Shown in pieces: positions 15,764 through 24,245 of a DNA stretch of 36,538 nucleotides (the stretch's first letter is position 1; the number at the start of each line of letters is the position of its first letter). Both the position numbers and the translations under genes were made by a program. This DNA is from JAVBMC01 sp031552845 (GTDB lineage Bacteria > Verrucomicrobiota > Kiritimatiellia > RFP12 > DVOR01). The notes beneath the pieces were generated by a model, which saw only the letters and a program-made list of their open reading frames with translations, was not told where the DNA came from and made no database searches. Location of the stretch: assembly GCA_031552845.1 (NCBI GenBank), contig JAVBMC010000077.1, positions 1 through 36,538 of the forward strand. Direction: 5' to 3'.

Positions 15764-16062
15764 GAGATATACCTCCACAAGTTTACATGCTATGTGCAAG
15801 CTCTCTGAGGTATTAACCTCAGGGAGCGGAGATTAACATCTCGGGAAGTAAACACACGGCGCGCGGAAAGTTGACGCACCGTGTACCCCCAACTCGACAG
15901 AGGTGGCGCGGCGGCTAGAGATGGGGGGGATGCGTGTTACGACACGGGTGCGTGCAGATTGTTACACGGGTGGGAGAGTACGGTTTTGCGAACGTGTTTG
16001 TACTCTCCCGCGGGTGGAAAACAGTTGTCACACGGGTGTGGGAGAGTTGTGACACGGGTGTG
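15764..16062. repeat. Palindrome array A, 22-bp period
   Basis: Short dyads are centred about every 22 bp across some 300 bp. The clearest are GAGGTATTAACCTC (15807-15820), GAGATTAACATCTC (15829-15842) and ACACGGGTG(T/C) cores centred at about 15946.5, 15968.5, 16034.5 and 16056.5. A partial GCGGGTG lies at 16012, and a degenerate unit is expected near 15990. The first two differ by a paired change (GAGGT/ACCTC to GAGAT/ATCTC), so symmetry is kept while sequence changes. The first extends to an 11-bp stem (15801-15826, one G-T pair). Several positions between 15850 and 15930 keep the phase but are degenerate. The array lies between two divergent genes, in a 1.1-kb region with no gene that I can support. 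Confidence 0.75.
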
Positions 16063-16165
16063 CTTTATGTTGTTTGGGACCGTAAAAAAGACGCTGAAGC
16101 TTTTACAAACCGCACCATCAACTGTAAAGAGGTAAATTGTGTCAGGCTGCTGCGGAGTATAACCA

Positions 16166-16220
16166 ATCTGTCAGATCAGGCAGATCCGTCTGATTAGCAA
16201 ATGCCGGCGAGGACGCCGGC
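16166..16220. repeat. Two short dispersed-type repeats
   Basis: 16166-16195 is a degenerate 9-bp repeat (ATCTGTCAG, ATCAGGCAG, ATCCGTCTG). 16203-16220 is a hairpin with perfect arms GCCGGCG and CGCCGGC around AGGA, followed by GTTCCCA. From memory, both types are common in intergenic DNA of PVC-group genomes. The rest of 16221-16640 shows no convincing gene or signal. Confidence 0.5.
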
Positions 16221-16648
16221 GTTCCCAAGAGACGCGCGGCGCTCAAATTAAGCGCATACCTCAACGGCAGAGCGCACGCACTAAGCGCCCCGAAGCGCCC
16301 TGTACTCGACCTCAACGACCTCATCGGCCTCGTCGAAATAAACAGCGTGGCAATGGCAAGGGGTGTAACAATGGCAAATAGTGTGAGCATGATGAATAAG
16401 TCCTAAGTATTCCGGTTGGGCTGTGCGTCAACCAAGCGGACAGTCTGTTAATCGATGGCTCCTTGGAGCTCAAGCTCCCGTATGCGCAAAGCGTCAGTGA
16501 CGGGTCACTCGATGGTGTCGACAGGCAGAAGTTTAGCAAACGGCATCGGCAAAGTCAAGCAAGGTTTTGTTTGGGGCAGAAAGCGCACTGAAAACACGGG
16601 CTTATTTGTGGACATGGGCATCTTTTACTTTGGGGAGGAGGTTTAATG

Positions 16649-16677
16649 TTGCTCAGGGGAGACAGAAGGGGTATAAT
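16649..16677 (+). promoter_or_regulatory. Hexokinase promoter
   Basis: TTGCTC (16649-16654) and a consensus TATAAT (16672-16677) have a 17-bp spacer. The start is predicted near 16684. AAGGAGG (16694-16700) then precedes the ATG at 16711 by 10 nt. Confidence 0.8.
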
Positions 16678-16710
16678 TACGCGTAAGTTTTTTAAGGAGG
16701 ATTTAGTACT

Positions 16711-17991
16711 ATGGATAAGTCACGGGCGTTTTTGATTGAGCATGGGTTCGACTTGGGGAAGTTTGACAATGAGGCGTACCTGCAGATTTTTGAGTCGGAG
16801 ATGAAGGCCGGGCTGGAGGGTAAGCCGTCTTCGCTGGCGATGATTCCAGCGTTTATCGACTTGCCGAAGCAGATGCCGCGTAATAAGCGCGTGGCGGTGT
16901 TGGATGCGGGCGGAACGAACTTGCGTGCAGCGTTGATTGAGTTTGATGCGGATGGCTGCGCCAAGATCGTTAAAATCGTTAAGAGCGAGATGCCGGGCGC
17001 CAAGAAGCATGTGTCCGTCGAGGATTTTTACAGCGCGTTTATCCGTGAGCTGGATAAAATAGTCACGAACGATGTCGACCGCATTGGTTTTTGTTTTTCG
17101 TATCCGGCGGAGGTGACCCCGCACCGCGATGCGAAGCTGTTGCTGTGGACGAAGCAGATTCAGGCGCCGGAGATCATCGGGCATTATGTGGGCGCGGAAC
17201 TTTCGAAGCGGCTCGCGGCGTTAGGGCGGAATTATAAGATTGTGATTTTGAACGACACGATTGCAACCTTGCTGGCCGGTTACACGGTGGCGCCGGATGC
17301 GGATTCGTATATCGGGTTCATCTTGGGCACCGGCACGAACACGGCGTATGTGACGCCGACGAGCTTGATTGCCAAGTCGCCGATTGCACGGGCGTTCCCG
17401 GGGCAGATGTCGATCAATGTCGAGTCCGGCGGAATGGATAAGATGCCGCGTTGTGAGTTTGATAAGCTCTATGACGACACCACGCGCGATCCGGGGTCGT
17501 ATATGTTTGAGAAGTGCCTCTCCGGCGTGTATATGGGCGGCTTGGGGCTGATCGTGTTGAAGCAGGCGGCGAAGGAGGGATTGTTCTCCGAGGCGGCCGC
17601 AGCGGATCTGGCGAAGCTGGACACGCTGAGCAACATCACGTTGGACGATTTCTGCGCGGGACAGGATGTGGAGTCGCCTTTCAAGGCGTGGTCGGATGAG
17701 GACAAGCAGATGGTCGTCGGCCTGTGTCGTCCGTTCTATGTGCGCGCCGCGCGTTTGACGGCGGTGAATATCGCGGCGGCCATCATCATGGGCGGCGGCG
17801 GTAAAGACCCCGAGCGTCCGGTCATCGGCAACGTGAACGGATCAACGTATTACAAAACCAAGTGCATTTCGTTCAACATGATCGTCCACCGCGAGCTGGA
17901 TGCGATGTTGAAGCCGCGCGGCATTCACTACAAACTGCTGGATGTGGAAGAGTCGCCTTTGTTCGGCGCAGCCATCGCCTCGCTGACATAA
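16711..17991 (+). CDS. Eukaryotic-type hexokinase
   Basis: 426 residues. It phosphorylates glucose or other hexoses with ATP at C6 in the cytoplasm. It belongs to the eukaryote-like hexokinase family (Hexokinase_1 and _2 domains), not the bacterial glucokinase or ROK families. Motifs are VAVLDAGGTNLRAALIEF (phosphate 1, Asp65), FCFSYPAEVTPHRDAKLLLWTKQI (sugar-binding loop), VILNDTIATLLAG with catalytic Asp182, and FILGTGTNTAY (phosphate 2). ESGGMDKMPRCEFDKLYDDTT ... MFEKCLSGVYMGGL follows, also typical of the family. An adenosine-site Gly stretch (IIMGGGGKD) is near residue 360. A strong own promoter and ribosome-binding site suggest high expression. Codons are G/T-ending, unlike the flanking C-ending genes. 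Eukaryote-type hexokinases do occur in some bacteria, so recent transfer need not be assumed. Confidence 0.93.
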   Translation: MDKSRAFLIEHGFDLGKFDNEAYLQIFESEMKAGLEGKPSSLAMIPAFIDLPKQMPRNKRVAVLDAGGTNLRAALIEFDADGCAKIVKIVKSEMPGAKKHVSVEDFYSAFIRELDKIVTNDVDRIGFCFSYPAEVTPHRDAKLLLWTKQIQAPEIIGHYVGAELSKRLAALGRNYKIVILNDTIATLLAGYTVAPDADSYIGFILGTGTNTAYVTPTSLIAKSPIARAFPGQMSINVESGGMDKMPRCEFDKLYDDTTRDPGSYMFEKCLSGVYMGGLGLIVLKQAAKEGLFSEAAAADLAKLDTLSNITLDDFCAGQDVESPFKAWSDEDKQMVVGLCRPFYVRAARLTAVNIAAAIIMGGGGKDPERPVIGNVNGSTYYKTKCISFNMIVHRELDAMLKPRGIHYKLLDVEESPLFGAAIASLT

Positions 17992-18017
17992 AGGCCCACG
18001 CCGGAAGGCGGGCACGT

Positions 18018-19448
18018 ATGCAAGCAAGTCAAAATCAACGCAAAAAAGGACAGGCGCTCGTCTTCCTGTTAATGTTGTTGGTGGCATTGATATTCCTGTT
18101 GTTCTGGAATATCGACTTGGGCGCAATCGTGTCCGCCAAAAACCGTGCGCAAACAGCCGGCGATACCGCCGCGCTTGCCGCCGCCCGCTGGCAGGGCATG
18201 ACGCTGAACTTAATCGGCGAGCTCAACATCTTCCACGCCGCCGCGGTTGTGGATGAAGATTTCGCCACCTGCGAGGCCATCACCAATCTGCAGGCGCGTT
18301 TGTGCTATGTAGGACCAATGACGGGCTTTCACGCCGCACAGCTGGCCGCGAAGAACAACCGCATCCCCAGCAATGACGAGTTCACCGAATACATCCGGGA
18401 GCACGCCAATACGGTGCGCAACACCTACACAATGGATGCGGGCGGGGGCGACATGCTGTTCGCAGAGCCCTTCCCCGGTGCATGGGAAACCTATGCGCAC
18501 CTGCTGGAGGTCGTAGCTCAGGAAGGGATTGCCGCCGCGCCGGAGAACGCGCAGTTCTATATGGACCGCAGCGGCGGGCACATCCTGCTGACGATTGAGT
18601 TTTACGAAGCCATCGGCGGACGGAACTGGTGCTGGTTCTGGTTCAATAACCGCGACCTGCTGGAGAATTACGGCGGTTGGCGCACATGGCCGCCCTTGCC
18701 GGAGGCTGACTTAACGCGGGTCGATCCGAACGATTGCGAGATATTCGGCCTTGGCGTGCGTCCCATCTCGCGCACATTTGCCAACGCGGTCAATATCGAC
18801 CTCTACAATACGCAGGTTGTGAATCAAGGGTACGATCCCGTCACCCTGCCCCTCCACTCCAATTTAACCGAGCGTATTGAGACATGGTATGTTTACAACA
18901 CTTATCGCTGGCAGACATGGGCGGCCATGGACTTCGCCAGTGGGGAGTCGCTGCCGGTTTACGGCGAGTTGAAACCGGAGTATAACTACAGCGGTGCCGA
19001 TGCCGCCACGCGCCTTTATGCCGATGTTTCGCGCATCACCCCCGGGTTGGACGGCAGTACGCGCGATGATCAAATCGCATGGAGCGCCGCAGCAAAGCCG
19101 TTCGGCTATCTCGATGGAGAAGGCACAAAAGAGCCGCCCAACTCGATGGGCCTAGTGCTACCGGCCTTTCGTTCGGTGCGGCTGATTCCGGTGGATGCTT
19201 CCAGCGCGCCCTCCGGTGGCGGGTTTGATTTAGCCTGGCGGCGGCACTGCGCCGAACATTTGGATAAGTATGTTGCCGAAGGTCCCGATGGCAGCCGCGG
19301 CGGATGCTGGTACTGTTCGCAGCTGCGCATCTGGGAGCAGGATAATTTCCGTGAAGGCGGAGTCGGTTGGCTGGCGACTAACAGCTGGCGGTGCGTGTTG
19401 CCCAGCCCGGGCGGCGGACACGGCGGGGGCACCCGCAGAGGCCACTAA
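18018..19448 (+). CDS. TadE/TadG-like pilus-assembly-type exported protein
   Basis: 476 residues. The N-terminus (QRKKGQALVFLLMLLVALIFLLFWNIDLGAIVSAKNRAQ followed by TAGDTAALAAA) is the TadG/TadE-type signal: basic stub, GQA, one hydrophobic helix, then an Ala-rich amphipathic segment. The rest is a Trp/Tyr/Asn-rich extracytoplasmic domain that I do not recognise. It contains a CWFWFNNRD patch, a late CWYCSQ motif that could form a disulfide or bind metal, and a Gly/His-rich end (GGGHGGGTRRGH). I chose the ATG at 18018 because the signal helix begins there; the frame is open much further up, inside the hexokinase gene. The ribosome-binding site is weak (GGAAGG). No other tad gene is nearby. 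Confidence 0.65.
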   Translation: MQASQNQRKKGQALVFLLMLLVALIFLLFWNIDLGAIVSAKNRAQTAGDTAALAAARWQGMTLNLIGELNIFHAAAVVDEDFATCEAITNLQARLCYVGPMTGFHAAQLAAKNNRIPSNDEFTEYIREHANTVRNTYTMDAGGGDMLFAEPFPGAWETYAHLLEVVAQEGIAAAPENAQFYMDRSGGHILLTIEFYEAIGGRNWCWFWFNNRDLLENYGGWRTWPPLPEADLTRVDPNDCEIFGLGVRPISRTFANAVNIDLYNTQVVNQGYDPVTLPLHSNLTERIETWYVYNTYRWQTWAAMDFASGESLPVYGELKPEYNYSGADAATRLYADVSRITPGLDGSTRDDQIAWSAAAKPFGYLDGEGTKEPPNSMGLVLPAFRSVRLIPVDASSAPSGGGFDLAWRRHCAEHLDKYVAEGPDGSRGGCWYCSQLRIWEQDNFREGGVGWLATNSWRCVLPSPGGGHGGGTRRGH

Positions 19449-19458
19449 GTTGCGGCAA

Positions 19459-19497
19459 TTAAAAAGGCGGATGAGGCAACCTCACCCGCCTTTTTAA
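19459..19497. terminator. Bidirectional intrinsic terminator
   Basis: TTAAAAAGGCGG (19459-19470) pairs with CCGCCTTTTTAA (19486-19497). An inner stem TGAGG/CCTCA lies beyond one mismatch. A-tract and T-tract flank it, so it can stop both the TadG-like gene (plus) and the envelope operon (minus), which converge here. Confidence 0.9.
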
Positions 19498-19514
19498 TGC
19501 TTATGTCCCTGGCA

Positions 19515-20105
19515 TTACCAACCGACCGAGCTGCCCTTGCTGCCCTGCTTGGCCATGTCATAAGTACGCTGCCACACCGTGCGGCGTTCCCGGTTGTTCA
19601 AACGCAGCTGGAAGGAGTAACTCTTCTCGCGCATGTCGCCTTCGGAAGCGCGCAGCACCATGATCTTGCCTTCTAAAAAGAAGTCCGCGCGGTTATTGCT
19701 GGCGGTCTTCTTGTCGCTGGTCCAATCGTCCTCCTTAGCCGCACTGACCGCACCGGCATCCATCGCCATCAGCTCAACAACACCGCCATTCAGAAGGTCT
19801 TCATTGATACGTCCGGCAAGCTGTCCCATATCCATTTGAATGTCGCTGTTGTTGACGATGGAACCCGTATTCAAGACAGGCAAACGCCCGCTGTTGTTCT
19901 TGGGGAAGTTGGCAATCTGAGGAGTGACTAACAGTTCCTGCACCATCTTAGAGGCTGCGGCTTTGAAGTCGGCCAAGTCGACGCTCATCGTCGTCAGCGC
20001 TGTCGGCCCGCCGGCTTGAATGCGGGTGGGCGGCGTTGAACAGCCGGTGGAGAATGCCAGTGCGGCACCGGCGGCAAGCATGCACGTATAAGTGATCTTT
20101 TTCAT
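19515..20105 (-). CDS. lpoB: LpoB-family lipoprotein (penicillin-binding protein activator)
   Basis: 196 residues. In E. coli, LpoB is an outer-membrane lipoprotein that reaches through peptidoglycan to activate PBP1B. A lipoprotein signal ends LAFSTGC, giving lipid-Cys22. The domain order fits the LpoB family (DUF4156/COG3417 type): DLADFKAAASKMVQELLVTP, then a GRLPVLNTGSIVNNSDIQMD strand, INEDLLNGG, RADFFLEGKIMVL, and a C-terminal YSFQLRLNNRERRTVWQRTYDMAKQG. AAAGGA precedes the ATG. It is the last gene of a six-gene minus-strand operon, next to ycfL as in E. coli. The cognate PBP1 is not in the window. Confidence 0.85.
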   Translation of the reverse strand: MKKITYTCMLAAGAALAFSTGCSTPPTRIQAGGPTALTTMSVDLADFKAAASKMVQELLVTPQIANFPKNNSGRLPVLNTGSIVNNSDIQMDMGQLAGRINEDLLNGGVVELMAMDAGAVSAAKEDDWTSDKKTASNNRADFFLEGKIMVLRASEGDMREKSYSFQLRLNNRERRTVWQRTYDMAKQGSKGSSVGW

Positions 20106-20134
20106 TTGAGTATCCTTTTCTTCAAGTGTGTCGG

Positions 20135-20569
20135 TTAGGGTTTCTTCATGAGTTTGATAGCAAAGTCTTTTGCACGGGGCGTCGGCGCCGTCATTTTTAT
20201 AGTAATGGATTCACGCGGCATCAGCTGCTGCTCGACCCAACCGCCGGAAGCCGTGGTGACACGCATGGACATCTCGTCAAACCAATCGACTTGATAGAAG
20301 ATGTTCTGCGGATAGTTGCTGCTGCTGGTGAGCATGACCTGAATGATCAGGAAGCCGTTCTCGGTCGTGGCGGTATTGATGGCAGTGACGTCCACGGTGG
20401 ATTTCAGGCTGGAGTCGGTCGTCACGCGGGCATCGCGGATGATGTTCACGGAGGCCTGCTTATCGGCGTTGCCGATCTCGTTGACGGAGTTGCGGCAGCC
20501 GAAAGCGCACGCAACGGTTAGCACCAACATGCCTGCGCAAAGGCTATGCGCAATGAGGCTTTTTTTCAT
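20135..20569 (-). CDS. ycfL: YcfL-family lipoprotein (DUF1425)
   Basis: 144 residues. I chose the ATG at 20569 because AAGGA lies 5 nt in front; an ATG at 20584 would overlap the previous stop and lacks its own site. A lipoprotein signal ends in a lipobox-like AFGC. The mature domain has the YcfL pattern of beta-strands: NGFLIIQVMLTSSSNYPQNIFYQVDWFDEMSMRV, then a C-terminal ESITIKMTAPTPRAKDFAIKL. YcfL has no defined biochemical role but sits next to lpoB in enterobacteria. Keeping this pair here, in a distant phylum, supports a shared envelope function. 29 nt separate it from lpoB. Confidence 0.8.
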   Translation of the reverse strand: MKKSLIAHSLCAGMLVLTVACAFGCRNSVNEIGNADKQASVNIIRDARVTTDSSLKSTVDVTAINTATTENGFLIIQVMLTSSSNYPQNIFYQVDWFDEMSMRVTTASGGWVEQQLMPRESITIKMTAPTPRAKDFAIKLMKKP

Positions 20570-20580
20570 AGGGATTCCTT

Positions 20581-21987
20581 TCATTTAAGTTTAAATTGAT
20601 GGACGGTCATCGTTTGCATGGATGTAATGGCCTTAATATAGACCACGACAACATCACCGGCAATCAGCGTCTCCGTGCGCTCCCACCCCGGAAAGCTGAG
20701 GCGCAGTTTACGGTCGGCAGGCATCTCAAGGCTGCAAATCTGAAACTCTTTCGGCAGCGTGCGCCAGCTGCGAGTATCGGCGATGTTAGTGGTGTCCTGA
20801 TAGAGCATCGTAATGAGCGATACCAATATCTTGACCCATGCATCTTGGTCGTGCACCGCCACATTGGCCGCAGTGGACGCCACGGCCTTGGTCACTGCCG
20901 AGGCAATTGCACGGGCAAGAATCCCCGGAAAGTTGTCTTGAAACTCCTTGCCGACAATCGCATCCATGCTGGCCATACGTTGCGTCACCACGTCATTGGT
21001 GCCCCCGGCAATCCGCAGATAAGGCAAGTGCTCCGGAATCACCCGCAAGCGCGGATAAGAAATCCCAACGTAAGACACCGGCAAACCTACCAATGGAATC
21101 CGCACGCGGCACTGCTCCAACGCCGGTGCCAACCCCGTCTCCAAAATCACATACACAGTCGGCGGAATGCGCACGGTGCCGCCCTTCGCCGACTTGGCTA
21201 AACGGTAATCTGCACGGGCAGTCTCGTTCATCGGTTCAAGCGCCGTGGCACGCTCTAATGATTTTCGGGCGGACTCCAAGTCGGCTTCATCAGCTGCTTG
21301 CGTCATACGGAAGACCCCGTCCAGCCACACAGCAAACGGATTGACATACGGCGCATAGGCCGCCATCAGCGGCTGCACCGTCTGCAAGTCCAACTCCGCC
21401 ACGGTCATCGCGGCATCAGCTCCAACAGAACCGTGCGCAGCAGAGTTTCCGCGGATGGCGGCTTGCTCTTTTTCAATGCGCTCAGAGTTCAGACGGACAA
21501 CATCCTGCTGTACGCCATAGGCACGGTTGAGATTCACGCGGGCTGAGTCCAATGCATCGCGTTGCAAATCATTCAAGGCCAAATAGGTGCAAATCATAAC
21601 GCCATCATATCCAGTGCCGTGATAAGGCAATGTGACCGGCGTGGTCAGCAACGAAAGCCCCTCTCGCGATAAGCTGATCTTGGCGGCATCTAAAAACTCC
21701 GTGTACCATGCGTAGGCGGTCTCAAACCCGGCAGTGCTCTCGTCGAACTTGCCTGCCGCCCTTTTAACCGCCGCATCCTCCAGCAGCCAGATCAAACGGT
21801 CGCGCCCCGAGGCGCCGCAATCCTCAACTTCTTGAGACGTCAACGCAGCCGCCTGCTCGTAGTTGCCGGCGATGTAATGTCCGCGGACTTCGGCAATACG
21901 CTCATCGTACGTACTGCACCCCGCGGCGAGCAGCATCAGCGCCGCGCACCCTGCGAAAACAAGAACGTGGAATCCCTTGCGGCTCAT
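20581..21987 (-). CDS. COG3014-like TPR lipoprotein
   Basis: 468 residues. A lipoprotein signal ends LLAAGCSTYD. The N-terminal half has TPR-like helices (GHYIAGNYEQAAALTSQEV, KFDESTAGFETAYAWYTEFL, DALDSARVNLNRAYGVQQDVV). The C-terminal half is mainly beta with RIPLVGLPVSYVGISYPRL, then a helical Ala-rich segment (ILARAIASAVTKAVASTAANV) and WRTLPKEFQICSLEMP. This matches my recollection of COG3014 proteins, which are encoded beside lpoB and ycfL in several proteobacteria. Function unknown; probably an envelope scaffold. Its ATG overlaps the preceding stop by one base (TGATG). Confidence 0.75.
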   Translation of the reverse strand: MSRKGFHVLVFAGCAALMLLAAGCSTYDERIAEVRGHYIAGNYEQAAALTSQEVEDCGASGRDRLIWLLEDAAVKRAAGKFDESTAGFETAYAWYTEFLDAAKISLSREGLSLLTTPVTLPYHGTGYDGVMICTYLALNDLQRDALDSARVNLNRAYGVQQDVVRLNSERIEKEQAAIRGNSAAHGSVGADAAMTVAELDLQTVQPLMAAYAPYVNPFAVWLDGVFRMTQAADEADLESARKSLERATALEPMNETARADYRLAKSAKGGTVRIPPTVYVILETGLAPALEQCRVRIPLVGLPVSYVGISYPRLRVIPEHLPYLRIAGGTNDVVTQRMASMDAIVGKEFQDNFPGILARAIASAVTKAVASTAANVAVHDQDAWVKILVSLITMLYQDTTNIADTRSWRTLPKEFQICSLEMPADRKLRLSFPGWERTETLIAGDVVVVYIKAITSMQTMTVHQFKLK

Positions 21988-22904
21988 CAGGGATTGGGCA
22001 ATAACTCCACGCGCGCTCCGGTCGAGGCGGTCATCTCCGGCGGCATCTTGGCTTGGGCAGTGTTGGGATCAACAGACACAATCCGCGCCTGCGCCTGCTG
22101 ACGTCCTTTAATGCGTATCATCTCGCCGGTATCGGGATCCTTCACAGTCTTATCGCCCGACATGATCGCCACCATCTGCCCGACCTGAAAGAAGCCCTCG
22201 CCGCGGTTCAACGTGATCGTGTCGCCATCGACATCGAGAATGCGCACAGGGAACAGCACTGCCAGCAAACGTGCGGTCAGTTTGTCGGCCAGCTGACGCG
22301 TCACCTGCGGAATCATCTCATCCATGCGCCCTGCCGGACGGTTGACAGAGCCGGGCTCGACATCCATAATATCTACCAGTTCTGTTTGGATGTTGGCGGT
22401 GTCGATAACTTCGCCGGTGGAGTTGTCGTAGATCATCGCTTGGGCAGATACTTGCAGGCGGCGTTTGACCTTGGAGCCCTCCACAAACGTGGCGGTCTCA
22501 GTCACCTCTTGAAAGCTATCCACAAAGGTCACCAGCTTGTACTTGGCGCCTTTGACTTCACCCAGCTGCGCGGCACTCTCATCATTCAAAATGCCCGACT
22601 GACCGAGGTCCTGCTCGTTGAGGATATTCTGTAAATCACGGCGGCCGACAATCGTAAACTTGCGTGAGGCGTTCAGGGATGTCAGCAAATAGCGGTCCAA
22701 TGATTCGGCCACGCGTGCGAAGAGCGCGGTGCGCTCATCCTTATCACCGCCGCTGAACCATTTGACAGCACGCCCCAGCACGCCGGAGCTTTCGCCCGAC
22801 AGCGCCGGAGAGACTTTGACTTTATCGACAGCCAGTGTCGCACGTTCCTGCGCCACGGCAAAGGATGCGGCAAACAAACAAACGAGAACAGCGATACGTT
22901 TCAT
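21987..22904 (-). CDS. CsgG-like secreted protein
   Basis: 305 residues. A cleavable signal (MKRIAVLVCLFAASFAVAQ) predicts export. The core fits the CsgG/curli-assembly and related FlgT-type fold: DRYLLTSLNASRKFTIVGRRDLQNILNEQDL, then LGEVKGAKYKLVTFVDSFQE, then VSAQAMIYDNSTGEVIDTANIQTE. E. coli CsgG is lipidated; no lipobox is present here, so a true outer-membrane secretion channel is uncertain. A C-terminal extension (residues about 215-305: GDTITLNRGEGFFQVGQMVAIM ... ARIVSVDPNTAQAKM) looks like a small beta-barrel seen in FlgT-like proteins. AAGGAG lies before the start, with only 9 nt to the upstream gene. Confidence 0.8.
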   Translation of the reverse strand: MKRIAVLVCLFAASFAVAQERATLAVDKVKVSPALSGESSGVLGRAVKWFSGGDKDERTALFARVAESLDRYLLTSLNASRKFTIVGRRDLQNILNEQDLGQSGILNDESAAQLGEVKGAKYKLVTFVDSFQEVTETATFVEGSKVKRRLQVSAQAMIYDNSTGEVIDTANIQTELVDIMDVEPGSVNRPAGRMDEMIPQVTRQLADKLTARLLAVLFPVRILDVDGDTITLNRGEGFFQVGQMVAIMSGDKTVKDPDTGEMIRIKGRQQAQARIVSVDPNTAQAKMPPEMTASTGARVELLPNP

Positions 22905-22913
22905 AACAGCTCC

Positions 22914-24215
22914 TTACTCAACCGTATTATTGATATTGTTCATAAACGGCACCGGCGCCCAGAAATAGTTGTCCGGGGCTTCCTTTGCATCAATCTTATA
23001 ACCGCTTTGGCGGAACATCTGCGCCTCGCCTTCGAGTCGTTTGACCTCGGCTTGCGAGAGGTCCTTCTGCTGCGTCATCTTCTGCATGAACTCAATTGAT
23101 CCGCGCAGACGCTGGGCTTCCGCCTCTGTCATGCGCATCGCCGTAGCCAACACAAGCCCTTCGCTGGGTTTGACAGTCATCGTCACATCATCATATCCCG
23201 GACGCGACAGGCGGACCTTGTGCAAGCCCTTGCCCATGAACACATCACACGGTGCAGTGCCTTGCACCACGCCATTGACCTCGACCATCGCTGTCACCTG
23301 CACCGGCACGCCATCACGCAGCACGACTTGGTTTCCGTCGTAGTACGGCAGATAGAACGGCTTGTTGTCGGTATCCGCCGCTTCGGCAATGAACCGCACC
23401 TTGATGCCGTTCCGCTCACGCGAAGCCGCCCGCCAATACGCAGCATTTTCCAACATGCTCTTCTTGATGGCAACAGCCAGCTTCTCTTCCAACGCATCGG
23501 CAAAGGTGCCATAAGCGTGAGTGATATTCTCTGTTTGGCGGGTCTTCTTCGATGCCGACAGCGTATCGCCGCCCAATGCCGTGCCCGACCAGCAATCGAC
23601 CAACTTATACGATGCGCTGATCTTATACGTGTCCGTCGCCACAGCACCGCTCAAGTCTTCGGACTTATAGGTCGTGGTGGACTTATCAAACTTATCGAGC
23701 GTCAGCAAGAGGAAGTAATCCACATCCATGTTCTGCGCCAAGTGCTGCCGCGAAGTATTCGCCAACAGCTTCTGATCCTGCGTGGCGCCTTGCTGTCCGC
23801 CCGCGGTCGGCTTATCATCCTGTCCCAGACGCGCAAGGATGCGCTCAATCAATCTTGTTTCACGTTCCAGTTGTGCGGCGCCATCAGCCATTTGCGGTGC
23901 CTCGGGCAACGGTTCAACCGCCGCAATCACATCGCGATAGTCCACAATCTCATACGCATCCCCGGACACTTGCGCAGTGATTTGATTCTGCAGACGCACG
24001 GCCGCCTGAGCAAACTCTTTGCCCGCACCATTCTTCACGAAGACCGCCACGCGCCGACGCAGGCCTTGCTCGGCGGCTTTGACCTTTGCAGTATTAGCGG
24101 CGGATATGGTGACTTCGGTTCCATCCTTGAGCACAGCCTTCTGTTCAAGCTCTTGAGCTTGCAAAACAAATGCGCTACACGCAACAAGGGACATCAAGCA
24201 TGTTTTCATCTGCAT
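22914..24215 (-). CDS. Exported PEGA-domain protein
   Basis: 433 residues. The ATG at 24215 follows AGGAGG with a 5-nt spacer; the frame is open 30 nt further but unsupported. A signal peptide (MQMKTCLMSLVACSAFVLQA) is followed by an alpha/beta region (residues about 55-260: RRRVAVFVKNGAGKEFAQAA, MDVDYFLLLTLDKFDK, YKISASYKLVDCWSGTALGG) that resembles CsgG/FlgO-like folds. A PEGA domain comes next (residues about 320-370: VTAMVEVNGVVQGTAPCDVFMGKGLHKVRLSRPGYDDVTM). The C-terminus is helical (QRLRGSIEFMQKMTQQKDLSQAEVKRLEGEAQMF). PEGA domains are surface beta modules. It likely works with the CsgG-like protein encoded 9 nt downstream. Confidence 0.75.
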   Translation of the reverse strand: MQMKTCLMSLVACSAFVLQAQELEQKAVLKDGTEVTISAANTAKVKAAEQGLRRRVAVFVKNGAGKEFAQAAVRLQNQITAQVSGDAYEIVDYRDVIAAVEPLPEAPQMADGAAQLERETRLIERILARLGQDDKPTAGGQQGATQDQKLLANTSRQHLAQNMDVDYFLLLTLDKFDKSTTTYKSEDLSGAVATDTYKISASYKLVDCWSGTALGGDTLSASKKTRQTENITHAYGTFADALEEKLAVAIKKSMLENAAYWRAASRERNGIKVRFIAEAADTDNKPFYLPYYDGNQVVLRDGVPVQVTAMVEVNGVVQGTAPCDVFMGKGLHKVRLSRPGYDDVTMTVKPSEGLVLATAMRMTEAEAQRLRGSIEFMQKMTQQKDLSQAEVKRLEGEAQMFRQSGYKIDAKEAPDNYFWAPVPFMNNINNTVE

Positions 24216-24245
24216 CGCTTCCTCCTGTACAAATAGACGGTTCAA

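Noticed and set aside
16142..16390. Possible 82-residue minus-strand protein with a hydrophobic start (MLTLFAIVTPLAIATLF)
   Set aside because: The second half translates the dispersed repeats at 16166-16220, and no homologous pattern is recognised. The N-terminal helix could be chance; I would revisit it only if transcription is shown.
16455..16646. Short plus-strand frame of 63 codons before the hexokinase promoter
   Set aside because: No ribosome-binding site, no motif and atypical composition.
23220..24236. A 338-codon plus-strand frame opposite the PEGA-domain gene
   Set aside because: No recognisable motif or ribosome-binding site. The minus-strand gene has a signal peptide, a PEGA domain and operon context.
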